Assembly: GCA_037126765.1 (NCBI GenBank)
Contig: JBBCBC010000016.1
Coordinates: 15,550,728-15,614,727 of the forward strand
DNA from: Stenogyne calaminthoides
Lineage: Eukaryota > Streptophyta > Magnoliopsida > Lamiales > Lamiaceae
DNA: 64,000 bases
Direction of reading: 5' to 3'
Shown: positions 45,930-56,909 of the stretch, in pieces
Layout of the letters: every line of letters begins with the position of its first letter
Position numbering within the stretch: the first letter of the stretch is position 1
Translations under genes and position numbers: made by a program
Notes under the pieces: generated by a model
Database searches by the model: none
Seen by the model: only the letters and a program-made list of their open reading frames with translations
Told to the model about the DNA's origin: nothing

Positions 45930-46620
45930 GGGCTAAAGAAGTGTTAAAGATCGTTCACATAGATGTACGTAGTTCAATGTTAACCAAAGCAAGAGGAGGT
46001 TATGAGTAATTTTATTGATGATTACTCAAGGTACATTTTCCTTATGAAGCATGAATCGAGACCTTTGAAAAATTCTAAAGAATTTAAGGCTCAAGCAGAG
46101 AATCATATGGAAAAAACGTATCAAGTCTCTACGATCTGATCGTGGAGGCGAATACCTCAACGATGAGTTTTTGAACTACTTATCTGATGAAGGGATTGTA
46201 TCCCACTCACCACACCGGAACCCCTCAACAAAACGGGGTTTGCAGAGCGGCAATATAATAATTTTTTGAAATGGTTAGATCAATGATGAGTTATACGGAT
46301 CTTCCCGAGTCGTTCTGGGGTTATGCCTTGGAAAACAGCGACTTACATTCTGAAATTGGTGCTACCCAAATCGGTTCCCAAAACCCCAAAGAATTGTGGA
46401 CCGGGAGCAAGCCTAGTATGAGACACATGAGAATTTTGGGGTGTCCGACCTACGTGTTGGACAAGGAAGCCGGTAAATTGGATCCTCGATCAGAATTAAG
46501 GTTGTTTGTAGGATACCCCGAGGGAACAAAAGGGTGTATGTTCCATAGTCCCGAAGATCAAAAGGTGGTTATCAGCACACACTTTAGATTTTGGAAGAAG
46601 ACTATATGAACCAAAGAAAA
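45930..46620 (+). pseudogene. Integrase of copia-3
   Basis: The core begins with FIDDYSRYIFLMKHESRPLK around 46009 and continues EFKAQAENH in a shifted frame. DNA for the second Asp block (cgatctgatcgtggaggcg) is at 46132. The C-terminal part (46271-46609) is open: MVRSMMSYTDLPESFWGYAL, PKELWTGSKPSMRHMRILGC and LFVGYPEGTKGCMFHSPED. This segment supplied the comparison that locates the copia-1 deletion junction. Confidence 0.75.
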
Positions 46621-46859
46621 CCCAGAAGTGAGATTACTTTAAATGAGCTTAGAGGGCAAACCTCGGCTTACAATTGTCTTAGATGATATACCAAACGATA
46701 AGCTTTCTGGCCGGAGCCTCGTCATAGTGGGAGGGTTGTTAGACAGACCCGAGAGATTCATGGGAATAGGAGAGTCCTCGGACTTGTTTCCCGAATCGCA
46801 CCCCATGGACATATGACGAGGCACTCCAAGATAAGGATCAGATTCTTGTGGCAAACAAA

Positions 46860-48363
46860 GAATGAAAGCCGAAGTGGGTTCTATGTTTCATAATAGAGTG
46901 TGGGATTTAGTCGAACCACTTAATGGGGTCAAACCCATTAGATGCAAGTGGGTATATAAGAGGAAAAGAGGATCGGACGGGAAGGTTAAAACCTTTTAAA
47001 GCAAGACTAATGGCGAAAGGTTATACTCAGAAAGAAAGGGATCAATTATGAGGAAACTTTTTTGCCCGTGGCCATGCTTAAGTCCATCCGTATTCTCTTA
47101 TCGATTCTTTGCGACTTCGACCTTGAAATCACAGCAAATAGATGTCAAGACAAATTTCATAACGGAAGTCTTGATAAAGAGATCTATGTGCAACAACACC
47201 AAGGTTTCATTGAAACAGGCCAAGAACACCTAGTTTGTAAGCTCAAGAGGTCCATTTATGGACTCAAACAGGCATCCAGAGCTTGGAACCAAAGTTTTGA
47301 TCATGTAATAAAGTCTTATGGGTTTGATCAAAACGAGTTTGAAAGTTGTGTGTATAAAAAAGCGTGTCGGAACTGCATTGGTATTCTTAGTACTATACGT
47401 AGATGACATTGTGATCATCGGGAACGATGTGAAGGTGTGGTCAGACGTAAGGGCATGGTGTTTCAAAACAGTTTGATATGAAAGACTTAGGGAAAGCCGG
47501 ACACATCCTTGGGATCAAGATTACTCGAGATCGCAAGAAAAGGATGATCGGGTTATCGCAAGTATTCATACATTGACACTGGTTTTAAAACGATTCAGCA
47601 TGCAAGATTCCAAGAAAGGATTCGTACCTTTCAGACTTGGAATCCATCTATCCAAGAAAATGTCCCCTAAGACACAAAAGAAGATAGATGACATGAAAGG
47701 CATTCCTTGTGCTTCGGCTGTAGGAAACCTTATGTATGCAATGCTGTGTACGAGACATGATATATGCTTTGTCGTAGGCATGGTAGCAAGATATCGAGTA
47801 ACCCGAGAAAGCGGGTTGACGACGTTAAAAACATTCTGAAGTATCTGAAAAGAACTCGGGATAGAATGTTGATTTATCAGTCAGATACTCCAATCCCCAT
47901 CGGTTACACGGACTCGGATTTCCAATCAGATATAGATTCCAGAAATTATCTGCCTCAGTTAGTGTGTTTCCATTTGGGAAGTGTAGCCATCAAATGGACG
48001 AGTGTGAAGCAAAAATGCATCACTGACTCAACCATGGGACTCGGGTAAGTAGCACACTTGTGAAGCGATGAAAAAAACCGATTGGGCTCTAGATCTTCTT
48101 AGTAGACTTGGATGGTGTTACGAATTTGTCTAGCAATATCTGCTAGGGCGGTTGCAAATTCAAGAGAACCAAGAGTCCACGAGTCAAACAAACACATTAA
48201 AGGAAAGATATCTTATCGAGAAATCGTTAAGAGAGGAGATATAGATGTGGCAAAGATAGCGTCGAGGGGATGACTGGCGAGATCCATTCATGGCGTCGCC
48301 TCTGAATACATTCGAGAGACATGTGAGTGGAATGGGTGTCAAGACCGCTTGCCCGATCTGCTT
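46860..48363 (+). pseudogene. Reverse transcriptase-RNase H of copia-3
   Basis: Motifs in order but in changing frames. The first is KWVYKRKRGSDGKV (about 46948). 47062-47406 has VAMLKSIRILLSILC and QEHLVCKLKRSIYGLKQASR. YVDD is encoded at 47396-47407. GHILGIKITRDRKKRMIG lies near 47500. 47573-47839 has VLKRFSMQDSKKGFVPFRLG and DMKGIPCASAVGNLMYAMLC. YTDSDFQSDIDSR lies near 47900. The RNase H end (cattcgagagacatgtg) is at 48309 and the stop is next to the upstream PPT copy at 48362. At least six frame changes. Confidence 0.78.
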
Positions 48364-48476
48364 TGAGTATAAGTGGGAGAAATTATTAGGTTCGTGTAGG
48401 TGACATTAGATGTCACGGACTTCTCGAGACATGTTGTAGTATACTTAAAAGCGGACTTTGAGTATAAGTGGGAGAT
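48362..48476 (+). promoter_or_regulatory. Duplicated polypurine tract of copia-3
   Basis: GAGTATAAGTGGGAGA occurs at 48365-48380 and 48460-48475. The second copy abuts the LTR start at 48477. Same arrangement as copia-1. Confidence 0.8.
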
Positions 48477-50318
48477 TGTTGGGATTATCTTTGAAAAAGT
48501 ATGCTTTTTACTTTGTATAATCAAAACCTAATTTCGGACTTATTCTTGAAATAAATTGTTTATCATCGATGCTTTAAATATGATTGAATGTTATATATAT
48601 TTCTTGCATAACTGCTCAATAATTAAATGCGTATTACAGTAGTTAATTTAGTGATACCCGGATCACGAAGATTAAATTAACGATCCTTTGTAACTAAAAA
48701 AAGTCGCCATTCACGACCTAGATGGAAATGAACAACCATCACGAAAAGGTTGAGGTGTAAGGCTCGATTGGTTTGTCTTGACCAAGAGATTACACTAGTG
48801 CATGGTGATCTTGTTGAATAGGACCTACAGGAGGATAAATTCTTGAGACCTGAACAAGGAAGAATTAGACCTCGATGTTCGTTATTTCTTAACCTTCGTC
48901 CCTAAATAGGATCACGTGGGATTGGTAACTATTTCTTTGACTTATCATGGGTAGCGAATCGGAGAGATTCAATACTTTTTATCTTGGGCAATATTATTGG
49001 TCACATGTGATTGCTAAGATTTAATACGAAGAATCGTGTGCAAGTACGCTTGCTTGATTTACCCCCTGGGAGGTTCATAAGTTTTATCATACCAAATCTT
49101 GCAAGTGGAATTAGTTTCCTGGTATGGATAATAATGTTGAACCATTCCTCGACCAAGGACAAAAGATATTAATTAACGGAAAGCTATTTCAAAGGCTTGA
49201 ATTAATTAATGGGCTAGATAATCTTAAACACGGAAAATAATGATCGAGCCATATTGACCGTAATATGGGTTAAGATGGATAGTCTGATAATTAATTATGT
49301 AGTGGGATTAATTAATATTTATGGGCTTGAATTATATTGTGGCTCAATATTAGATATTCAAGATCCATTAGAAGGTCCAATCTTAATTCTCCTAAAGGCC
49401 CCCTGAATAGCCCAACATATATCCCATAAACTGAAAAGGTGATTAAAATAAAATAAATATTGTTGCTTATATTTCCTCTAAAATTTTCAAAAATTATGGA
49501 TAAAAGAGGGAGAAAGATTTTCTTTGAATTTTGTTATGGAATGAAGATATGTATTCTTGGAATACAAGATTATCTCATTAAATTCAAGAAATCTCCCACT
49601 TGGTTATCTATATAGTAAAATTTCGAATTTTTTTAAAATATAGTGGGCAAGAAAGATTTTCTTGATTTTCTTGAAAAGATATTATGGAAGATATGTATTT
49701 CTTGAAATACAAGAATATCTCATAAATTCAAGAAGATCCAAATCTTGGAATCTTGCTTAATATTTTCGAAATTTGTCCATAAAATAGAGGAGGTGGAATT
49801 TTGTGGAATATTTTAATTATGGGAAAAAGAATATATGAGATATATTCAAGATTTCTTGGTGACCAAGAAAAGTCTTTTCCCACATTGAAAAATCACTAAA
49901 ATTTCGTTCACCCTCCCTCTTATAAATAGGGGATGATTAGTTCATTCCCAAGTACAATTCCATGTGCTGAAAATATTAGCAAATCCACATAAGTGGTGCA
50001 ACAAAGTTTATTTTTTCCTTTTGTTAATTGTTCGCGAGTATCCTTCCACCGGATTGTCGAGCAAGGGCTAAGGGAATACTTGGGAAGTCCTTTTGGTTAG
50101 TCCGTCCGACCAAAGCCACTGCCATCCCGAGAGGTACGTTCACGTAAACCCGTAGATTCCGCATGCGTAGGTTTTACGTGGCCTTTTATATGCATGATAT
50201 GTTGTTGCAATTATTATTTGAATTAATATAGGATTAATTCATGCTAGTAATAATTAATGAATTAAATTTGTATTTAAATATTCACCCCGAATAGATCTGT
50301 GCAACTCATTCCCCAACA
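48477..50318 (+). repeat. 3' LTR of copia-3
   Basis: Starts TGTTGGGATTATC, has TATAAATA at 49921-49928 and ends CCCCAACA. About 1842 bases and the most complete LTR of this family here. Confidence 0.9.
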
Positions 50319-50769
50319 GCCTTAACCAGCGACCTCCCCCGAGGACGGTCCATAGGCAAGGTCGGAAAGTGAAGAATGAAGGTTGCCTGAGCGGGCGACC
50401 TCCCCTGAGGTCGCTCCACAAGCAAAGTCGACTAGCCCGGTACAAAGAGATAATCCGACATTACTTTCATGTTCTTAGACTAGATTGGCTTCACGAGCCC
50501 ATGTTCAAAGGCCCATTAAGAGGCCCATTAATGTTCATTTGTATATTGTAAACTCTATATAAAGAGGAAGAAGTCCACACAAAAAGGAGGACAAAAGATA
50601 CACGAAAAATCATAGTAAAATGATCTTGGCTTGGTATGCCCCCAGGCGTAGTCCTTCCGGACGAACTGGGTCAACAAATTCGTTCGTGCTTTGTATTTTT
50701 CATTCATTATTCGTTCATAATTCATAAATTACTTGTTTGTGGCATAGACGTGAAATCTATGTTACAACA
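50319..50769 (+). repeat. Right arm of element X, terminal part
   Basis: Continues the arm after copia-3: gcgacctcccccgaggacgg, TATATAAA at 50556-50563 and the stem-loop at 50641-50670, ending CTATGTTACAACA. It is close to a perfect reverse complement of 34855-35310. Confidence 0.88.
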
Positions 50770-50774
50770 GGTAG

Positions 50775-51265
50775 CATGTAATTAAATTATATATTTGTGA
50801 TGATATATATTTCATGTTTTTGGTGTATTGGACGTATGTTTATGATTGTATGTTTATTTATTTCATGATGTGTATGTTTATTTATTTGATGTTTTGGTAT
50901 TATATATATGTGGTATAAGTTTTGGTTTATGGTTTTATTATAGGATTTTTGGTTTATGGTTTATGGTATTGGACGTATATATAAGTTTTGGTTTATAGTT
51001 TTATTATAGGATTTTTAAAATATAAATTAATAATTAAAAAAAAAAGATATTGGACAGCGGTTAATAATCGTTGTCTATCTAACATAATAAACGAAATTAT
51101 AAAAAAAAATAAATTAGACAGCAGTTAATAACTATATAAATTTATCTGGGGAATATATCCTTATCCTAATTGTATGTGAATTTTGAGTTAAATGGCTTCT
51201 AACACAATACCAAATAAATTTTTTGATATAGATACAATATATATCTTTCATATTATAATTTCTTA
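50775..51265. other. CACTA-like element sequence right of element X
   Basis: AT-rich, with duplicated ttttggtttatggttttatta blocks (50910-51010). Subterminal-type palindromes gacagcggttaataatcgttgtc and gacagcagttaataac lie at 51053-51140, like those at 30790. No coding sequence. The CACTA terminus was not found. Confidence 0.5.
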
Positions 51266-51273
51266 CATCATAT

Positions 51274-52381
51274 CACTGTTTTCAAAACCGAACCGGTGAT
51301 CGAACCGGACAGACCACCGGTCAGCGGTTCAACCGGTTGGACCAGTTCAACCGGCGGTTCAACCGTTTGAATTGATTTCTGTCTAATTATTTTTCAATAT
51401 TTTCTATATTTAATTAAAAAATTAAAATAAGTATATACACCTATAAAAAATTAAATATATATCTTATAAATTCAATATAAAATAAGTATACACTTACTAC
51501 AATATGTATATACAATTATACATTACATATTATATTGGGAGGGAGATTACACAAATAAAAAAATAGAAAACAATCGAAAAAAAATAAAAGAAAAATTATG
51601 ACGCAGCTCTAGAAACTTACTCCATGTACCATATATCTAGGCTATGTTTTTGTGGTCATGGCCCATAAAATGTCTAATGCAGTCATGGCCCATAAAATGT
51701 CTAATGCGGTCATGGCCCAAGAGAAATAATGTATTATATTAATAATTGAAACCTAAATTGGTTTCATATCCAGAGAAAAGTCAAAACACACTCAGTGCCG
51801 CATATATGGTTTCATCTCCTTCACACCGCGGTATAGTTTTCTTTTTTTTCTTTTTTTTGATCGGGCATCGCGGTGTAGTTTTCTAATCATTCGTCATTTC
51901 AATTGAAAGCTACAAATTTTATCCACAATTTCTTCAGGCCTCCCACCGAAACGAAACGAAGATTTTCTTCTCTTTTTTTGGGAGCAAAGCCCTAAATCTC
52001 TTGGTGGAAGGGTTTGCAATTGTGCCAATGTAGAGCTCTACTGCGTGAAATGGCTGATTTTTCTGGTCAGGCATTGTTGGAATTTGGCGAAGACGTAATG
52101 CTGGAGCTCGTCGGGGATGAAATCTCTTGCAACCGAACGGAGGAGCGGCGGTGCCGTGCATATGAGTGATTTGGTTGAAGGCAATTGGAAAATTGATGGT
52201 TTATATGTTTTGAAGAAAAAAAAAACCGGTCGAACCCATTTTACCGGTTTTGGCCGGTTTTGACCGGGTTTGACCGGTTCAACCGATAAAACGGTTTTTC
52301 CGGGGTTTTGGACCGGTTCCGTGACCGGTTCCCGGTTTAACCGGTCGAACCGGCCGGTCCGGTCCGATTTTGAAATCACTG
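51274..52381. mobile_element. hAT-like non-autonomous transposon, complete
   Basis: Exact 8-bp duplication catcatat at 51266-51273 and 52382-52389. The terminal inverted repeats are CACTGTTTTCAAAACCG at the left and, read inward from the right, CAGTGATTTCAAAATCGG; about 19 of 23 positions match, continuing into CCGG. Both ends are packed with CCGGTT/AACCGG motifs. CAGTG-type ends with 8-bp duplications are diagnostic of hAT. No transposase is present. The interior includes a 29-bp repeat (gtcatggcccataaaatg) at 51655-51720 and short minus-strand frames of no known family. Confidence 0.88.
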
Positions 52382-52477
52382 CATCATATCATTAATATAT
52401 ATTTAAACATTATTAATTAAGTTATATGTGCATCAATATTATATCTGCATCCTTATAGTTTGAGATAAAAACTTGTA

Positions 52478-52685
52478 TAGACCTGGTTCATGCTATGAAC
52501 TCGGTTATTTAAGTATCATTGTTACATACAAAAACTCTCACTGTTATGTATAAAAACTATTACTGTTTAGAAAATGCTTTATATTTTTAAACAGTGAAAG
52601 TTTTTGTACATAACAGTGATAGTTTTTACACATAATAGTGATAGAGTTCATGTGTGAACCTGGTTCACATGAGTGTTACTCATTG
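52478..52685. repeat. MITE-like hairpin
   Basis: Imperfect inverted repeat: agacctggttcatgctatga and actgttatgtataaaaact on the left pair with agtttttgtacataacagt and gttcatgtgtgaacctggt on the right. About 200 bases, no gene. Confidence 0.65.
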
Positions 52686-52954
52686 TTTGATGTATAATAT
52701 CATTAATATTTATTTAAATATTATTTTTTATTGTCGTGATATATCATTAATATGTATCCATATATTATTTCCCGATTCATCATAAATTCTATCCTATAGA
52801 TTTAGTTTTTTTTATAATTAATTATTTTTTAACACTTATTATATATAAATTATATCCTACAGATTTTAAACGAATATTTTTTAATTTGGGCTGCTTTTTT
52901 TTTCTTTGTTCGTTTCATGATCTCAATTTTAACGTCTTCCTATATACTTTTTCC

Positions 52955-53105
52955 ACGAGGCACACTTGTATAATATAGGCTCACGGTGAGTCGGTGTATA
53001 AGTTGGACATTGACGCTTTAACGTTTTGGGAGGTATATGTGTGATTTGTGCTAAATTGTATCACATCTCATGCATGAGACAGTCTCATATGAGTTTTTGT
53101 CTTTT
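52955..53105. repeat. Small repeated element, copy 1
   Basis: A roughly 145-base unit from gcacacttgtataatatagg to tctcatatgagtttttgtc. It aligns along its length with 55063-55210. Its ends contain the self-complementary gagacagtctcat motif, suggesting a MITE. Confidence 0.65.
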
Positions 53106-53199
53106 TCATTGATTTCATAAAAAAATAGATACGTGTTATACATGCCTCTATAATTTAAATTTACAAAATCAACAAATCACAAAATTTCTCGTGTATTGA

Positions 53200-53565
53200 T
53201 ATTTTAGATATTATAAATACAATGTTGTATGAAAATAAATTGATATCATTATCGGATACTAAATGCATTTATGATATTAAAGAGTTCAAACCTCTACTAT
53301 CAGAACTATGAAATATACAAATATTGTATCAAAAAAATTGATATTATGTATATATATATTATCCGATATTAAATGTATTTTGATACTAAAGAGTTCAATT
53401 CTTTAGTATCACAACTTATTTTCTGATACAAGGTCTTTAGAAGCGGGGAGAAATTTATCGAATGTGTATTGGAAATATATATATTTGATATTAAATTTTT
53501 TTGGTATCAAATATTGTATCTTTGGTATAAAAAAATCTAACTAAAAGCCTTTTTTCATAGTAGTC
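53200..53565. repeat. Possible CACTA-like terminal region
   Basis: Subterminal-type repeats (gatattaaagagttcaa, gatactaaagagttcaa) lead to a terminus-like aaagccttttttcatagtag at 53545-53564. Read inward that is CTACTATGAAAAAAGGC, resembling CACTA ends. The partner end was not identified. Confidence 0.35.
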
Positions 53566-53752
53566 TCATTTCAGGTGTAATAGATTAGAGTAGGTGATCA
53601 ATTGTCAAATGATTATTTAGTTACATTAATTGAGGAGGATAATTATGTTTCTACAAATTTTCGATACATTATTATAAATCGCTTTTTAAAAAAAAAATTC
53701 CACGAACTCAGTTGTAATTGTAATTTTATTGTAATGTTTTGTATTATGGGGA

Positions 53753-54307
53753 GAAAAAAAATCACAAATGGTTCTGTAACTTGACACGTGTCCATAAATG
53801 ATCCTATTTGTCATTATCAATTTTGGTCATTTTGGTATCAATTTTAGTCATATTTTCCGGATTTTTTTTGAATTTTAGCCAGAAAATGACCGGAAATAGG
53901 TTGAAGCATACAAAATGATACGAGAGAGATATTGAAATGGCGGGTTTAGTGAGAGGAATAGAATAGTATAAGTTTTGACCCTCGCCTTATAACTTAAATC
54001 ACTCGAAATTAGCCACGAGAATGAATAGAATTCATGATTTTGAAGTCGTGGTTCACGGAGCAGGTGTAATCAAAACATGAAATTAATTGAGGGTTCTTCT
54101 TCCTCGATGAGAGACAGTTCAAATGAGAGTAGCGGCGAACGTCGACGTGACCAGAACAAAAAGTTAGGTTAATTTTCTGATCAAATTTTAAATTTTCTGA
54201 CAAAAATAACTACATTTGAAACTAAAAGGACCAAAATTGATAAAGTAAAAACTTACAGAACCATTTGAGGACATGAACAAAGGTATAGAACCATTTGTGA
54301 TTTTTTC
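53753..54307. mobile_element. MITE with inverted repeats of about 25 bp
   Basis: Left end gaaaaaaaatcacaaatggt at 53753 pairs with accatttgtgattttttc ending at 54307. A second internal pair, ctgtaacttgacacgtgtcc and gtaaaaacttacagaacc, lies nearby. About 555 bases with no transposase. Superfamily not determined because no clear target duplication is visible. Confidence 0.6.
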
Positions 54308-54439
54308 TAAATTTTGGGGGGCTTTCCTATAAAATATTTTACCGTGAAATATTATTTTAAATGGAAATGAGCTAAAAATTCACAGAGCCTTCCCGGGTGG
54401 AACCGGATCAAGCAGATTTTCCTAAAAATCAACGCAAAG

Positions 54440-54860
54440 GCTAGATAGGAAATTATTACAAAAAAGACGGTGTTTAAAGATGGAATTTGCGATCGCAAAA
54501 CCGTCTCAAAACATGGTTTACGACAGTTATTTTTCCATCGCAAATTCATTCGTCGCTAATTTTAGTAACAGTTTTTCGAAAACCATCTCAAAACCGCCAC
54601 AAATTTGAGACAGTATAAACCGTCCAAAAATTACCCGAATCCAGTTCCATTCGGGTCAAGTTTTCGTCACTGATCCGTCTCAAAACCATCGTTATTTACG
54701 ATGGTTTCGCCATCGTAGAACTTCGTCGAAATTTGCCACAGTTAATCTGTGGCAAAATAAAAAAAAAAGAAATTATTTGAAACGAAATCTTCCGTCACAA
54801 AACCTGAATTTCTGGAAAAAAAAATTGGCCTTGGTGGTTCAAACCAGTGCCACTATGGCA
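54440..54860. repeat. Probable CACTA-type subterminal region
   Basis: Starts attacaaaaaagacggtg, then repeated short motifs aaaccgtctcaaaac, ccgtctcaaaaccatcg and tttgcgatcgcaaa on both strands. This density of short inverted motifs is typical of CACTA subterminal arrays. No transposase. Confidence 0.45.
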
Positions 54861-55062
54861 CCTGAGCAGCGTCGAAGCATTAATCCCGAACAACTTTATA
54901 TATAAGTCTTGTATAGGCTCGCAGAAAGTATAGGGTGTCGGGGTTGACGCTCAACAAGACAACAACTTGGACACTTGGTTTTATTCGTTTATTTTACAAC
55001 ATGAATTGCATATGTGCACAAATTAAATAATTTTTTTTTTAAAAAAAATTGAATCAATTTTT

Positions 55063-55210
55063 TAGACACACTTGCATGAGACGGTCTCACGGTGAGATGA
55101 GGTATAATTTGGGCATGACGCTCTAATACATTGGAAGGGGTGGATGTTGATTTGAACTAATTTGTACTCTGTCTCACATATGAGACCGTCTCATATGAGG
55201 TTTTGTTATT
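55063..55210. repeat. Small repeated element, copy 2 (MITE-like)
   Basis: Aligned counterpart of 52955-53105, with clearer ends: catgagacggtctcacggtg at the left and atatgagaccgtctcatatg at the right, which are inverted repeats. Confidence 0.72.
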
Positions 55211-55843
55211 TTTTTATACATATAATTTGATTGATTAATTTCAAACCCTTTAAACTTATAATTATTTTTTTATTTACTTATAAATTCTAATTAAATTTTG
55301 TTACATTATTTTTAAAATTTGTATTTATAATTATGTTACCTCAAAATTTCAAATTATCTACCAATTTAAACTAATTTTTTTTTTAAATTTATATAACCTT
55401 TAAAAATTATAGTCGCTAATACGGACCGCAGTGTCGAGGTGAGACAAAAATAAATACCCTCGACTTCCTTACTAACTTGTAGGGTTGCAAGTAAGAGGTC
55501 GATCCACAAAGAACGTAAAAAAATTATTATGCTTCTCATATGAATTTACGAAATACCTAAAAAGGGTAGAGTTTTGATTTGATTTTCTAAAAACTACTAA
55601 ACAATAAAATATCACAAATATAACAAGTAATCGCGGAGAAGAATTCAATCAATTAAAATATTTCAATTCACAGTTCATTTATCCCTTGTATTTTGACTCT
55701 TCTAATTAATGTATCATTTAAAAAAAGTTGAAGAAGAAAGGTGCATCAAAACGAGATTGACCCATAAATATAATTAATATATATATAATGTACGAATAAC
55801 GTGCATCACACATTTAAATAGTATAAATAAAAGAAAATAGATA
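55211..55843. other. AT-rich sequence without a recognised gene
   Basis: Poly-A/T-rich. 55410-55520 contains ttgtagggttgcaagtaag, a phrase common in old repeat sequence, but no definable element. The part next to 55844 would be the 3' region of the F-box-type gene. Confidence 0.5.
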
Positions 55844-56143
55844 TTATTTAGAAACAATTACTAAATTAACTGAGTCTGGTATTATTGGCCCGAGTTGCTC
55901 CAGAGCTTTAGCAAATGCAATATATCGATATCTTTCACAAGGTTCAACAATTGTTAATTCTTGAAGAGCAGCCGCAGCATACTGGATGATGAAGGCAACC
56001 AATTTCAACTCAATTTGGCGGCATAAGTAACCCCACAATTTGACCTTCTTCAAATTTGGAGATCACTCTTTCGCGACAAGTAATCGATATTCAAGAAATG
56101 TTTGATAATTAAATGTCTCTGCCCTATTTGAAGGCCATATGGT
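55844..56143 (-). pseudogene. F-box/FBD/LRR-type gene fragment, last exon
   Basis: Follows a tttttgcag acceptor (56144-56145) in phase 0. The first 26 codons read TIWPSNRAETFNYQTFLEYR..., then an in-frame TGA at 56063-56065, then SPNLKKVKLWGYLCRQIELK, VAFIIQYAAAALQELTIVEP and a TAA at 55844. The 'NLKKVKLWG(Y/F)...E..(L/V)..(I/Y)...A..L..L.I' pattern is that of FBD/LRR tails of plant F-box proteins, substrate receptors of SCF ubiquitin ligases. The TGA could be a C-to-T change of CGA or an error. Two upstream exons are at 61371-61505 and 61597-61647, beyond the Tork-like element. Confidence 0.62.
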
Positions 56144-56527
56144 CTGCAAAAATGATTGAAATTACAAAAATCAATTCAAAATTGAAATTAACAAGGGTAG
56201 AAAAACCTGCTACTACATTAGTATTAGTCTTGGAATTAAATTTGTTATCAACTTTTGTTTCGAAAACCTCTAATTTTATTTTTTTTAGAAAATCCCTTAA
56301 GTTATATAATTCTTGTTTTATAAACCCCTTTTTTGACAGTTTGTTAGTGATATTTTTTTGTTAATGAAGTTTGATCTGAATATAATAGTATTGAAATTGG
56401 GCTGATACATCATATTTTAATCAAAAACATTAAGCTAGCTTAGCAAAAAATTAATTTAGGGGTCTTTCGAAATAAAAACTGATAATTTAAGACCTTTACA
56501 AAACAAAAAATATTTAAGGGACTTTAT

Positions 56528-56906
56528 TGTTGGGTTGTGGAGACTGGATGCAGCGCAGAGGAGGCACTCGACCAAGCTCTTTGGTCGAGCAAGATATGCA
56601 CTGATCGGCGCCCTTTCCAGTATACGAGGGCGCCGACCGAGATGGTGTGCTCGAGCAGAACCACTCGACCAAGGCCCGAGGTCGAGCGGTTTCAGAAGTC
56701 TGTTCGCGGATTTTAGGGTTTTGGCCCATGTCTCACTTTAAATACCTTTTGACTCATTGTAATTGTATCACATCAAAAATAGTAGATCTCCTGGCTTGGT
56801 AGTGCCCCCAGACGTAGTCATTCCTGACGATGAACTGGGTAACCAAATTGTGTTCCTTAATTCGTGCTTCTATTATTTTCTCCATAATTCTGCTTTAATC
56901 TTAACA
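56528..56906 (+). repeat. 5' LTR of the Tork-like element
   Basis: TGTTGGGTTGTGG to CTTAACA. It contains alternating GCTCGACC/GGTCGAGC half-sites, a stem-loop at 56806-56840 and, near 56738, ctttaaatacc as the likely TATA-type element. Confidence 0.92.
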
Positions 56907-56909
56907 GCT

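Larger units (their letters stand above)
41671..50318 (+). mobile_element. copia-3, Ty1/copia retrotransposon
   Basis: Plus-strand element in the right arm of X, with flanks gcttt (left) and gcctt (right), an imperfect 5-bp duplication. Ends are TGTTGGGATT and CCCCAACA. It has gag, zinc knuckle, protease-region, integrase, RT and RNase H remains in order. Copia-2 is the same family and copia-1 a relative. It is better preserved than copia-2 but has many frameshifts. Confidence 0.9.
34855..50769. mobile_element. Element X: composite with inverted LTR-like arms, carrying copia-3
   Basis: Bounded by TGTTGTAACATAG (34855) and CTATGTTACAACA (50769), with an exact 5-bp duplication ggtag at 34850-34854 and 50770-50774. 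The left arm is an LTR read in the minus direction, the right arm the same LTR read plus. A third, plus-oriented LTR 3' end sits at about 36590-37068. The interior has no protein-coding gene. The 5-bp duplication and TG...CA ends suggest retroviral-type integration, but inverted arms are not what a normal LTR element has. Possible origins are an autointegration or rearranged LTR element, or a foldback derivative. Misassembly is also possible. Confidence 0.65.

Noticed and set aside
34855..50769. Element X as an ordinary LTR retrotransposon with direct LTRs
   Set aside because: The terminal arms are inverted relative to each other, and no gag or pol trace exists inside apart from the nested copia-3.
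30573..53565. Pairing CACTACTACACATTTAGG (30573) with the terminus at 53565 as one CACTA element
   Set aside because: The ends agree only loosely (about 14 of 21), the 3-base flanks differ and the subterminal motifs are of different types. They are more likely ends of different elements.
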